From contig NZ_SNWA01000002.1 of assembly GCF_004361815.1 (NCBI RefSeq), positions 434,001-498,000 of the forward strand: a stretch of DNA of 64,000 nt, read 5' to 3'. Both the position numbers and the translations under genes were made by a program. The DNA is from Paraburkholderia sp. BL10I2N1 (GTDB taxonomy: Bacteria > Pseudomonadota > Gammaproteobacteria > Burkholderiales > Burkholderiaceae). Under the pieces are notes generated by a model. That model ran no database searches and was not told where the DNA came from. It saw nothing but the letters and a program-made list of their open reading frames with translations. This document shows, piece by piece, positions 46,348-55,235 of the stretch (position 1 is its first letter; each line of letters starts with the position of its first letter).

Positions 46348-47514
46348 TTAGAAACGCGTGCGCAGTCCCACGGTACCGACCACCTGGTTGCCCGTCGACG
46401 ACGCGCCACCCGCCGTATTGATGAACGCGACATAGTTCTGGCCGATGGCGCGCTGATACATGCCTTCGGCGTACACGTCCGTGCGCTTCGAAAACGCGTA
46501 GACGGCCTGCAGATTGACCTGATTGAACTTAGGATCCGTGCCGAACGGAGTCTTGCCCGTCAAGGTCGCGCCTGACAGATGGCCATCGGTGAACGTATCG
46601 GCGATACCGAGCGTGACCGCGGGTGTCAGTGCGTATTTGGCGTTCAGTTCATAGTTGTCGAACCGTTGCGACCCGTTGTTGAGATTGAACGAGTTGGTGC
46701 CCTGGAAATGGCTGTTCGTATATACGAAGCCGATCAGCGCCGGGCCGAAGGTGTAGTTCAGGCCCGCGCCGAACGTACGCTGAACGTTCGACCCGAGCAG
46801 GAATCCACCCGTGCCGTTCGCGGTCGATTCGCCCAGGTCAACTGCGCCGCCGGTATTCGTCGTGCTGTTCGAACCGTTGATCTGCAGGTAGCCGGCTGCC
46901 ACGTTGAACGGGCCATAGTTGAAACTTGCGCCGGCGCTGTAAGCACGGTTGATCGAGAAGTCGGTGCTGTTCGAGAACGCGTAGAGGCCGCCGAACTTCA
47001 GGCCTGAGTAGTTGTTGCTCGTGTACTTGATCGCGTTGCTCATCCGCACCGAGTGGTTCAGGTTGTCGTTGTCGAACGGGTGCGCAAAGCCGGTGTCGCC
47101 GAACGTCCCAGCCGTGGCCGACAGCGGCGCGACGAAGTCGACCAGCGAATCATATTGGCGGCCCAGCGTCACCGTACCGAACTCGTTGCTGCTCAGGCCC
47201 ACGAATGCCTGGCGACCAAACAGGCGGCTGTGCTGGCCGAGGTTGCCGTTCTGCACGTTAAACCCGTTTTCCAGCACGAAGATGGCCTTCAGACCGCCAC
47301 CGAGGTCCTCGGCGCCGCGCAAACCGAACCGGCTTCCGTTGATGTTGCCGCTTGTTGCCTGAAAGAGCGAGCCCGAGGTGCCGCCCTTGGCGACGTTATT
47401 GGTGTACATCAGACCGGCGTCGATCAGACCGTACAACGTCACGGAGCTCTGTGCGTAAGCAGACGATGCAGCAAGCGCCGACGATACCGCTATGACGAGA
47501 GGGATTTTTTTCAC
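46348..47514 (-). CDS. Gram-negative porin, OmpC-like trimeric beta-barrel
   Basis: 388 residues, GTG start. Signal peptide MKKIPLVIAVSSALAASSAYA (20 of them shown elsewhere in short form) then QSSVTLYGLIDAGLMYTNN, FGLRGAEDLGGGLKAIFVLENGF (in part), RQAFVGLSSNEFGTVTLGRQY and a C-terminal aromatic strand ending VGTVGLRTRF with terminal Phe, the BAM recognition signal. Forms a general diffusion pore in the outer membrane. Appears monocistronic. Confidence 0.95.
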   Translation of the reverse strand: MKKIPLVIAVSSALAASSAYAQSSVTLYGLIDAGLMYTNNVAKGGTSGSLFQATSGNINGSRFGLRGAEDLGGGLKAIFVLENGFNVQNGNLGQHSRLFGRQAFVGLSSNEFGTVTLGRQYDSLVDFVAPLSATAGTFGDTGFAHPFDNDNLNHSVRMSNAIKYTSNNYSGLKFGGLYAFSNSTDFSINRAYSAGASFNYGPFNVAAGYLQINGSNSTTNTGGAVDLGESTANGTGGFLLGSNVQRTFGAGLNYTFGPALIGFVYTNSHFQGTNSFNLNNGSQRFDNYELNAKYALTPAVTLGIADTFTDGHLSGATLTGKTPFGTDPKFNQVNLQAVYAFSKRTDVYAEGMYQRAIGQNYVAFINTAGGASSTGNQVVGTVGLRTRF

Positions 47515-48054
47515 GAGGAAACTCTATGGTGTTGGAAATCACGGGAGGAAGTCGCCCGCAAGTATAGAAATCCGCGGGCGTCAGAGTAACGCCGGCATAC
47601 GAGGAACACTGTTGCGATATCCGGAACAGACTTTAATAATTCTGTCGCAATAGCCGTTTTCGAGAGCGCTGAAGCGGGCACGCGAGGCGCCGCGCCTTGA
47701 TGAGTGCCCGCCTCGCCAGACACCGCTTCAAACGTCAGTCGAGAGCGAAAGTCTCCGCGCAACGCCTCGAGAAAGCCCGACATTGTCGCGTTAGAAAATA
47801 CTGGTAGGATCGCGACCCATGGTGCCCCTTAGCGACCCACGGCGCCCGATAGCGGGACAGTGCAACACGCTCGACTGTCCCGCTTCGCGCCCTGTCAAAT
47901 CGTCACGCTGCAGTCACAATCCCTCGATCCACATGCACACGCCCCAGCCTGCCCAAGCTCAGCTTGCGATGAAAGATCCAACCGCTTCGGCGTTGTTGAG
48001 CGACGCACGGACCTCGGCGCTCGCCACCCTTCAGCGTGCACCAGGGCGGCACGT
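47515..48054. other. Divergent intergenic region
   Basis: About 540 bp between the porin and flippase-like genes. The porin-side part near 47560-47660 is the least GC-rich and should contain the porin promoter. A frame at 47935-48058 beginning MHTPQPAQAQLAMKDP ends with a stop overlapping the TTG start proposed for the next gene; it may be the frame-shifted N terminus of that gene or a leader peptide. Confidence 0.4.
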
Positions 48055-49062
48055 TTGAGCGGATCTCGCATCCGTAGTGCCGCCTTGATGCTGGCCCTGC
48101 TCGGGGGCGGACTGGCGATGGCCGCGCCTTTCCTGCTGGGCGCGCATGAGTTGGCGGCCGGTTTGCGGGCCGTACCTGCGCATGTGTTTCTGCTGCTGGC
48201 CGCGGGCGCCGCCGTCAGTGCGCTGGCCAAGGCCGGCAAGCTGCAGTTGCTGCAAAACGCGCTTGGCCTGCGGCTTCGTTTCATGCGCACGGTCGCCATC
48301 ACCTTCGTGACTGACTTCGCCTTTCTCGTCTCACCGCTCGGAGCTGCGGGGTACGGCGTCAATATCGGCTTGCTGCAGCGCTCAGGGGCCTCGTGGGCGA
48401 AAGCCACCACAGTCGTCAGCGCCGACCAGGTGCTCGACCTGACGTTCTTCGCGCTAGCCGTGCCGATCTCCCTGGTGTCGCTGGTTGGCCCGCTAGCGAC
48501 GGGACTGCCGGGGATCAACCTCTCCATCATCGCGGGAGTGGTGGCCGGAGCGGCAATTCTTGTGGGCATGCTATGGGTTTCCCGCCGGCCTCTTGAGCGC
48601 GCGCTAGACGCCGTTTGCCGCCGCATTCTGTGGCTCAGGGCACGGAGGGCCCAATTGGCCCGTTTCCGCCAGAATGTGCGCGCGCAATGGGCGAGCCTCA
48701 TGACCGGGCCTCGCGACCGGTTTGTCGCATTGCTGCTGCTCACCACACTGCAATGGCTGCTTCGCTACGGCGCGTTGTGGTTTGCACTGCTTGAGCTCGG
48801 CTACCCGTTGCCGCCCGGATTCGTTCTCGCCGTGCAGGCGGTGGTGCTGCATGCCGCGCTCTGGACCGGCATCCCCGCCGGCGGTGGAGGGGGAGATCTT
48901 GCACTTGCCGCGGTGTTCGCCAACTGGGTACCGCGTGCGACGATGGCGACAGCGCTGGTCCTGTGGCGCTTCGCCACGCTTTATTGCCCGCTGATGCTGG
49001 GCGCCGTGGGCTTCGCTGCTCTCGAGTGGCGCCGGCGTTCGCGAACGCCGGCGGCGGAATAG
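48055..49062 (+). CDS. Flippase-like membrane protein (LPG synthase TM / UPF0104 family)
   Basis: 335 residues from a TTG start; the frame stays open to 47860, but the extra residues are Cys/His/Arg-rich and unlikely. About eight hydrophobic segments, including MLALLGGGLAMAAPFLLG, VFLLLAAGAAVSALAKAG and VLAVQAVVLHAALWTGIPAGG. The motif GAAGYGVNIGLLQRSG and the GGGGGDLALAAVF loop are typical of the lysylphosphatidylglycerol synthase transmembrane/UPF0104 family (HpnL-like), which handle lipid-linked substrates. The GT2 glycosyltransferase gene converges on it and may work in the same lipid pathway. Confidence 0.75.
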   Translation: MSGSRIRSAALMLALLGGGLAMAAPFLLGAHELAAGLRAVPAHVFLLLAAGAAVSALAKAGKLQLLQNALGLRLRFMRTVAITFVTDFAFLVSPLGAAGYGVNIGLLQRSGASWAKATTVVSADQVLDLTFFALAVPISLVSLVGPLATGLPGINLSIIAGVVAGAAILVGMLWVSRRPLERALDAVCRRILWLRARRAQLARFRQNVRAQWASLMTGPRDRFVALLLLTTLQWLLRYGALWFALLELGYPLPPGFVLAVQAVVLHAALWTGIPAGGGGGDLALAAVFANWVPRATMATALVLWRFATLYCPLMLGAVGFAALEWRRRSRTPAAE

Positions 49063-49083
49063 GGCCTGGTCACGCGACGCAGC

Positions 49084-49887
49084 TCAGACCAGGTTGCCGC
49101 GCGGCTTCCTGATCCGTACGAGAAACGGCACGCGGCTGGCATGATCGACCCGCAACGAAAACAGACGAAACGTCTGCGAAAGCAGTGCGAGCGGGTACGT
49201 GACCTTCAACAGGTCGGCGATCATGCGCCACTCCGCGCGCATCCCTTTCCAGTAGCCGAGCTTTTCGGTCTTCCGGGCCTGCGTGACGTGAGGCCAGTGC
49301 GTGACCGCGATCGGCAGCCGCCGCGCGATAATCCGGCGATTCATGAACACTTCGATTCCGAAGCGCGGCAAGCCGCGAATTTCACCAAGCGTGTCGCCGA
49401 GCAAGGCCTTGCTGACCACTCGCTCGCCAGAAACGAAGTCGAGACCGATTGCGCGAAACACCAGCAGACTGTTTTCCCGCAGGCTGATACTGACAGCCGC
49501 GGCGCCACTCAGAACCGGAGCAGCGAGCGCCGTGATGTGTCCGGGAGCGAGTCCCTTGAGATCCGCATCGAGCAACATCAGCAACTCGTTGTACGCGGCG
49601 TCGATGCCTTTAGCCATCGCTGCACTCTTGCCGCGGTTAGAGGGGGATGTAATCAACCTTACCGAAGGAAACCGCCTGACGACCTCGGCGGTGCCATCGG
49701 TTGAGCCGTCGTCGACCACGATGACTTCGTCCAGCAGCGGATGGACGGATGCAACCGCCAGCACCGCGCCGATTCGGGGCGCTTCGTTGAATGCGCAAAT
49801 AATGCATGAAACACGAGGACGGCTGGACACTATGGACTTGTCGGTCATGCGGGATGGCAGATGAACGATGCGAGAAAACAGCCCCAT
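49084..49887 (-). CDS. Glycosyltransferase, family 2
   Basis: 267 residues from MGLFSRIVHLPSRMTD; starts at 49848 (MTDKSIVSS) or further upstream are also possible. The GT-A fold is clear: SCIICAFNEAPRIGAVL, VIVVDDGSTDGT and LMLLDADLKGL with the metal-binding Asp residues. The C-terminal part contains a hydrophobic stretch (LLKVTYPLALLSQTFRLF) that may bind the membrane. Transfers a sugar from a nucleotide donor, perhaps to a lipid; convergent with the flippase-like gene. Confidence 0.85.
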   Translation of the reverse strand: MGLFSRIVHLPSRMTDKSIVSSRPRVSCIICAFNEAPRIGAVLAVASVHPLLDEVIVVDDGSTDGTAEVVRRFPSVRLITSPSNRGKSAAMAKGIDAAYNELLMLLDADLKGLAPGHITALAAPVLSGAAAVSISLRENSLLVFRAIGLDFVSGERVVSKALLGDTLGEIRGLPRFGIEVFMNRRIIARRLPIAVTHWPHVTQARKTEKLGYWKGMRAEWRMIADLLKVTYPLALLSQTFRLFSLRVDHASRVPFLVRIRKPRGNLV

Positions 49888-50204
49888 GAACCCGGGGCCA
49901 CGGCCGATCATGAAAGCAGCTTGCGATCTGGCATGGGCCGCCTGCCAGCAATCGAACGCGTTGCCGAATCGAAGAAGTCTCAGTGATCCGCCGGCTGGAG
50001 CGTACTGACTGTTTCGCAAATTGCGCAGTGCGAAGGCCATGCTACCAGACAATCTTTCCGCGATTGTGGCGACGGCGCAATCAGCACAACGAGAACAAAT
50101 ATTGAAAGTGCTTGAGCGTAGCTAACCGCAGGTACGAGAAAGATCAATCGAACCGACGGCAGCGAAGCTACCGCGCATCCCGCGCGCCACCCACACTACC
50201 CGGC

Positions 50205-50226
50205 GCGTGGCCAGTCCCGGCCACGC
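50205..50226. terminator. Stem-loop downstream of the exported-protein gene
   Basis: GCGTGGCC and GGCCACGC form a perfect 8-bp stem with a 6-base loop in the 250-bp gap after the exported-protein gene. Possible terminator; no U-run. Confidence 0.35.
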
Positions 50227-50303
50227 CTACCCGCTGACATCGCAGAACGGGCGCGGCAGACACCCGACCGACCGCCCGTTCGATTTCAAAACAACATCGC
50301 GTA

Positions 50304-51992
50304 TCAGAACCGGTGATCCACGTCCGTGCCCGGTGTGAAGGACACCCCGCGCAGCACTTCTGCAAACCCCGCACCGCGCAACACGACAAATTTCTCGCGC
50401 GCCGCGCCGGCGGCTGTGGTGTTCTTCAGTACGTCGCGAATCGCTACCAGCCTGTTCGGATCAGCGCCGACATCGCCGTTACCGCTGACCGTCGACGTAA
50501 TCGCCCAGATCGTCACCGAGCCGTCGTCCTCGACGCGTCCGGTCAGGTTGCGCAGGCCGTCTGTCGAGGGTGCCCAGGGCAGACCGGTCGCCGTGTTGGA
50601 GCCGGTCGGATAGCCAGGCACCGTGTACTGCGTGCCGAGATCCAGACCCGCTTGCAACGTGTAGGCCAGCGTCCATTTTTTCGCAGCCGCGTTGTATACC
50701 CACTTCTGCAGGCCTGCGCCCGTCTGTGCGGCCGCGTGCGCATACAGATCCGTGCCGCCGGTATAACCGTCGCCCTCGTCGGCCACGTAGAGCGTATTGG
50801 CATCGGCGAACCAGAGTCCGAACGGGTAGGAGAGCGTCGTCGCGGACTTGTTGGGGGTTGCCGGGAAACCTGCCAGCACGCACATGTTGCTCGGCAGGCC
50901 GCTGGATTGCAGCGTGGCCGGGTTGTAGGCGAGCGGCGTCGTGGGCAGCGTCGCCGTAGCCGACGGCACACCCACACCCGACGGACAGGCCTTACCCGTC
51001 GTATCGAGGAAGTACACCGTATTCACGCCGTTGCCGCCGCTGCCTTTCGTGAAGAACAGCACGTTGTTGAATACCGTCATGCCGCGGAAGTTGTCGTCCT
51101 TGCCGATCTTGTCGGCTTTGGCGCCGAGTTCAGTGATCGAGAAACTGCCGAGCGGAGTCGGCGTGCCAGGATTCTGCTGCGCTTCGTGCTGCTTCGATGC
51201 GTCGATGAACTGGGCGCCCGCGCCGAGAATCACGCCATCCGGTTGCGGGTTGGCGCCGTTGCCGGCATTGCCCGCCGTGTAGAAGATGTCGTGACCGTTG
51301 CTGTTGTTCAGGATCGCCGAGCGGCCGTTATTGCCGCTATAGGCGTTGGTTTCGGTGAAACGGAAATGTCCATCGCGGTCGACGCGGGCGACAGCACGAT
51401 AGATATTCTGTCCAACGGGGTTAGTCGGATCGATCACACCCGGAGTGTTCGAGTTCGATACGTCGAGCGTATTGACCGGCGCGACGTAGCCCATGAAGGT
51501 CAAATACTTGCCGTCGGTGGACAGATGCAGGCCGAGTTCTGATTTTGAACTGAAGCTGGTCACCATCTGGTCGCGCGCGAAACCCCTCTGCAGGCTGTTA
51601 GGCACTTCGAGTGTGCTCACGAACCCGCCTCCTGGCGTGATCTGATCGAGGAAAATCCGCGACGTAATGCCGAAACTGCCGTCATAGCCGTCGTTGTTCC
51701 ATACGTACGGATACGTGCCGTCGCTGGGCGCACCGGTTGATGCAGAACAGCCTCCCGTCGTGTTCGCGCAGTTCGGCGGCAAAATCGAGCCCACCTGAAC
51801 GTTGCTCGACAGATTGTCGTAAGTACTGCGGCTGATCACCAGGAAACCTGGCTGAAAGCGGTTTTCGCCACCGAAAGAAAACTGCTGCGCATGCGCGGCG
51901 ATACTGGCGGCAACCAATGTGAGCGCGACGAGTGGCCGACGGCCAGCAACGAGAGGATGGCGAGTCGGCGGGGCAAGGACAGTGGTTTGCAT
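50304..51992 (-). CDS. Exported protein of unknown function, probable beta-propeller
   Basis: 562 residues from MQTTVLAPPTRHPLVAGRR, with GGAGA before ATG (the frame extends upstream without homology). A signal peptide ends LTLVAASIAAHAQ. The mature protein is rich in Gly, Asn, Thr and aromatic residues with repeated units such as DGKYLTFMGYVA, NNVLFFTKGSGGNGVNTVYFLD (in part), ANTLYVADEGDGYTGG and DGSVTIWAITSTVSGNGDVG. Spacing of these strands suggests a six- or seven-bladed propeller. Similar exported proteins occur in Burkholderiales without assigned role. Two Cys pairs may form disulfides. Confidence 0.6.
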   Translation of the reverse strand: MQTTVLAPPTRHPLVAGRRPLVALTLVAASIAAHAQQFSFGGENRFQPGFLVISRSTYDNLSSNVQVGSILPPNCANTTGGCSASTGAPSDGTYPYVWNNDGYDGSFGITSRIFLDQITPGGGFVSTLEVPNSLQRGFARDQMVTSFSSKSELGLHLSTDGKYLTFMGYVAPVNTLDVSNSNTPGVIDPTNPVGQNIYRAVARVDRDGHFRFTETNAYSGNNGRSAILNNSNGHDIFYTAGNAGNGANPQPDGVILGAGAQFIDASKQHEAQQNPGTPTPLGSFSITELGAKADKIGKDDNFRGMTVFNNVLFFTKGSGGNGVNTVYFLDTTGKACPSGVGVPSATATLPTTPLAYNPATLQSSGLPSNMCVLAGFPATPNKSATTLSYPFGLWFADANTLYVADEGDGYTGGTDLYAHAAAQTGAGLQKWVYNAAAKKWTLAYTLQAGLDLGTQYTVPGYPTGSNTATGLPWAPSTDGLRNLTGRVEDDGSVTIWAITSTVSGNGDVGADPNRLVAIRDVLKNTTAAGAAREKFVVLRGAGFAEVLRGVSFTPGTDVDHRF

Positions 51993-52451
51993 TGATAGTC
52001 TCCGTACGGCATTAGGGGGATTGTTCGTATACGGACTGACAGGTGTAACCGCGCTACCGTAGCAGCGCTTGATGAAGGATTGATTGCGTGGCCAACGGTG
52101 TAAACCACTACGCGTTGCTGGCGGCGCCAGCATTCCGCTGATCAGGAAATGCCATCGAAAGCTTATTGCCAGATCCGGCAATGTCTTGCGCTATCCAGAT
52201 CGAGACCTGGGTTCAATTCCCGCGCATCTCGCTCGTCTGATCTGCATGGCGGACTGCGGGACGTTCTCCTTCTCAAAGCTCGTTTCCTCACACGTTTCTC
52301 GTGCATCCAGCTAGCTGGCTATCAAGAATGAGAACCGCCGCCATCACGTCCCGGTGAGTGTGCCTGTCTGTTCGCGTCATTCGCCGTACGCGTCGTTCCC
52401 GCGAATCTGCGCAGTGCAAAACCGCACTGACCATCTTGAAAGGAGACTCAC
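51993..52451. other. Divergent intergenic region containing a tRNA-like 3' fragment
   Basis: About 460 bp between two divergent genes. At 52205-52236 the sequence CTGGGTTCAATTCCCGCGC resembles a tRNA T-arm with the GGTTCAATTCC loop signature, but the stem pairs poorly, no 5' acceptor or anticodon arm precedes it and CCA is absent. Promoters of both flanking genes must lie here. Confidence 0.4.
52205..52236 (+). other. Possible tRNA 3' remnant (T-arm signature only)
   Basis: GGTTCAATTCCCGCG followed by CATCTCGCTCG resembles the T-arm and acceptor end of a tRNA. Only the T-loop and three stem pairs fit. Might be a relic of an integration site or chance. Confidence 0.2.
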
Positions 52452-52718
52452 ATGAAAGTGGCTTACATACTTGCAGGCGGACTGCTTTGCGCATCGTCAT
52501 GGCAAGCCAGCGCTGCGGACGTCAGTCCGGATTCAGCGACTGCACCCACCCAGGCAACCATGGAGGCCGAGGGACCCTCGACCTCAGGTGGCGGCATGTC
52601 AGGCGGCCCCAACATGTCCGGTCCGAAAACCCGGAACGACATCTACCAGGATTTGCTGAGATCGCAACGCAGTGGAGAACAGCAGCGCATGCAGGAGTTT
52701 TACAAGGGCGGCAGCTGA
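52452..52718 (+). CDS. Small exported protein, Ser/Gly-rich
   Basis: 88 residues, ATG preceded by AAAGGAGACTCAC. A signal peptide (MKVAYILAGGLLCASSWQAS with cleavage after ASA) is followed by a Thr/Ser/Gly-rich linker (STSGGGMSGGPNMSG) and a charged helical C terminus (NDIYQDLLRSQRSGEQQRMQ). Likely a small periplasmic protein. Function unknown; the excellent ribosome site and signal sequence make the gene real. Confidence 0.75.
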   Translation: MKVAYILAGGLLCASSWQASAADVSPDSATAPTQATMEAEGPSTSGGGMSGGPNMSGPKTRNDIYQDLLRSQRSGEQQRMQEFYKGGS

Positions 52719-52937
52719 CCGCATGGATTGACGCCATCGCCTCGTGCAAGCTCGTGCCGTTGAAGTCGAGAACCGCAGCTGGCCGCCAGACGACCGAAGA
52801 CATGTCCGCAATACCTGACACACGTCGCTGGGGCCGCACGGTTTGAGTTACCTTGCGTTGCCTCATATTGCGTTGCCGGAAAGAGAACCGCCAACGGAAG
52901 GGGCGCCAATCGCGCTCGCCTCCGTGTCCATCGTGCA

Positions 52938-55199
52938 TCAGGAGTCGAAGTCGAGCCTCTTGATCCTGTCGCCTGCTGGCGGAGGAATGCGGCCAGCGCC
53001 TTCCCGTTGGTTCGGAAACTCTTTCTTGTCGGCGTGCGGTATGGCATGTGGAGGCGGCCCCTGCCCGGCGTTCGCTTCGTGCTTCTCCGACCTGATCCGC
53101 TCCTCCTTCGACGCCCTTGACTCGACCCAGTTACGTGCCCACTCGTGGTCCGTCGTGCTGTGGGCAGTCACACCGGCCGGTTCTCCGGCGATACACCGGG
53201 CGTGCATCTGCCGCAGCTTTTCCCTTGCCAGCATTCGTGCAATCTGAGGGCCGGCGACACTGGTTCCATCCATGGCGACTACGCTACGGCTTCGCGTACC
53301 TGCACCAAGGACGCCGAAACATGCGGCCGAGTCGTCGCTGACAGCGGCTGCGTCCGGTCCCTCCCGCAGCGGCTTGCCCAGGTACCCCGGCTCTACGCCT
53401 GGTCCGGTGGCAGAGTAGCGCGCCGGCTTGCCGTCGCTGCCGCGAAAGCCGGCAACAACAGCCGTGTATTTACCTGTCGCCACGGAGTTGATCGTCCCCT
53501 TGCGTTTGACCCAGCTATTTTCGTTGCCGTCGTCCGTGTCCTTCTCATGCCCCCAGCAATCGAAGCGCCTGTACCGGCAATCTTCGAAGCGTGTCTGGCG
53601 GCCGCGCAGCGGGTACCCGTACGCGGTCTCATCGCGCTGTATCCACGCGTGCACACGAAGATCGGACTTCCCTCCGTTTGTGACGCGGATCATCCACATG
53701 CCAGTGTCCGCAGTATCGCGTTCGGGATCGTGCGTCGTGGTGGGCGCGAGCGCGACGAGAATCATCTGCCGGCTCCCCGTTGCGACGCGACGCAGATAGA
53801 CCACCGTGCACAGGACGTCGCCCGCCGGCTTCCACGTATGCACTTCGTTTAGCCTGATAGACGGACTTTTGTCGCCACGGGGCGTGGTGATTTCGAGCTC
53901 GACCTGGCCGGCGTCGGCGTCGGGCGGCAGCCAGACTTCCAGAAAACTCGGCGTGGCGTCATCGGGCAGCGTGCGCCAATTGAGCGTCTGGGACTTGTCA
54001 CGCTCGAGAAGAAATTCCGCATGACACCGGGCCAGATTGCTGTTGCCGACGGGAATCACGATGGAAAGATCAGGATGTCGTTCAATCAGTTCATCGATCG
54101 CGTCTTCGATCATCGAGCTGCCGTCGTGCGGTCCTGCAATGTAACCGTAGCTCAGGTTGACGATCACCGGACACGGGCCCCTGGCAAGCTGGTTCGCGCG
54201 ATGCAGGATATAGCGGAGCGCGTCGAGCGCATATACCCCGAACCAGAGACCTGACGTGTCGCGGATCGTGCGTCCCGGCGGGTGAAACTGGACACAGATG
54301 ATGTGCGGCTCGCCCACCTCTTTCGAGCCGTCGGCGCTGTGCGCGTGGTGCGTGGGCTGAGGCGCTTGCGCGCCTGCCGCCTGCGGGGCTTCGGCCGGTT
54401 TCGCACCGCATGCCAGGTCCATGATCTGAGTACCGTGCGCCCATCGGTGCCGCACGCTCATGTATTCGGCCTCTCTGTACAGGGCGTCCTCATCCACCAG
54501 TCCGCCGTACAGGCATTGCTTCATCAGGTGATCGATGTCGCGCTTCAGAAACTCCCGCCCGTAGACTGCATCCGTCGGTATCCCGGGCGGCCCCTGGTCC
54601 CAGAAGCACTCGATCCGCGTCGAAGGTTCGTCAGTATCGACTTCGCGAAAGCGTTGATGGGCAAATGCCAGACCGTCGTCGATAACGCCCATGAAAACCG
54701 GGTGACACTTTTCATCCACCCCTGCAAGGGGGTCGACCGTACGATCGGGATCGAACGGATAACTGATCGCCGGTACGGGCACGACGGCATCGTCGGGGAC
54801 CACGGGCAGCCCAAGCTCGACACGCGCCACGATACCCTTGAGCAAACCGTCGAGTTCTGCAAAGAACCGCTTCGTGACCGCTGCGGTGAGAAAGCGGGTC
54901 CGCACGAGATCCGCAGGCGGGTTCAGATACAGCGGCGACACCTGGAGCCATTCGCCCCATTGCTGGCTCTCGACCATACGCGCAAACTGCTGCGCATCCC
55001 CGGCTCCCCGGGTTGGGTGCTGGTCCACCAGTTCGATCATCACGCGAACCCGATGCGCCGGCGGGTGACCTAGATCGACGAACTGCGTCGCATCCGCCCA
55101 GACGAGATACGGATCGATACGCGCGGCATCATCCGCGCGCCCGGTCCAGTCCTGACCGGTCCAGCTATCTGCGACGCCTGACATCCAGTGCGTGCCCAT
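52938..55199 (-). CDS. Subtilisin-like serine protease (S8), no signal peptide
   Basis: 753 residues. The catalytic triad is complete: Asp in VFMGVIDDGLAFAHQRF, His in RWAHGTQIMDLACG, Ser in VAMDGTSVAGPQIAR, plus the oxyanion Asn region IVIPVGNSNLAR. Before the catalytic core lie about 160 residues of own N-terminal domain (LVWADATQFVDLGHPP) and the core carries large insertions (beta-rich, about 405-560). The C-terminal 100 residues are charged and Pro-rich. No signal peptide, propeptide-like stretch or membrane anchor is visible, so it acts in the cytoplasm or leaves by a non-classical route. Follows the PAP2-like gene by 36 bp, so they are co-transcribed. Confidence 0.9.
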   Translation of the reverse strand: MGTHWMSGVADSWTGQDWTGRADDAARIDPYLVWADATQFVDLGHPPAHRVRVMIELVDQHPTRGAGDAQQFARMVESQQWGEWLQVSPLYLNPPADLVRTRFLTAAVTKRFFAELDGLLKGIVARVELGLPVVPDDAVVPVPAISYPFDPDRTVDPLAGVDEKCHPVFMGVIDDGLAFAHQRFREVDTDEPSTRIECFWDQGPPGIPTDAVYGREFLKRDIDHLMKQCLYGGLVDEDALYREAEYMSVRHRWAHGTQIMDLACGAKPAEAPQAAGAQAPQPTHHAHSADGSKEVGEPHIICVQFHPPGRTIRDTSGLWFGVYALDALRYILHRANQLARGPCPVIVNLSYGYIAGPHDGSSMIEDAIDELIERHPDLSIVIPVGNSNLARCHAEFLLERDKSQTLNWRTLPDDATPSFLEVWLPPDADAGQVELEITTPRGDKSPSIRLNEVHTWKPAGDVLCTVVYLRRVATGSRQMILVALAPTTTHDPERDTADTGMWMIRVTNGGKSDLRVHAWIQRDETAYGYPLRGRQTRFEDCRYRRFDCWGHEKDTDDGNENSWVKRKGTINSVATGKYTAVVAGFRGSDGKPARYSATGPGVEPGYLGKPLREGPDAAAVSDDSAACFGVLGAGTRSRSVVAMDGTSVAGPQIARMLAREKLRQMHARCIAGEPAGVTAHSTTDHEWARNWVESRASKEERIRSEKHEANAGQGPPPHAIPHADKKEFPNQREGAGRIPPPAGDRIKRLDFDS

Positions 55200-55235
55200 G
55201 GGTCCACCTCTTTTGCAGAAGGACGGGAGGTCCGT

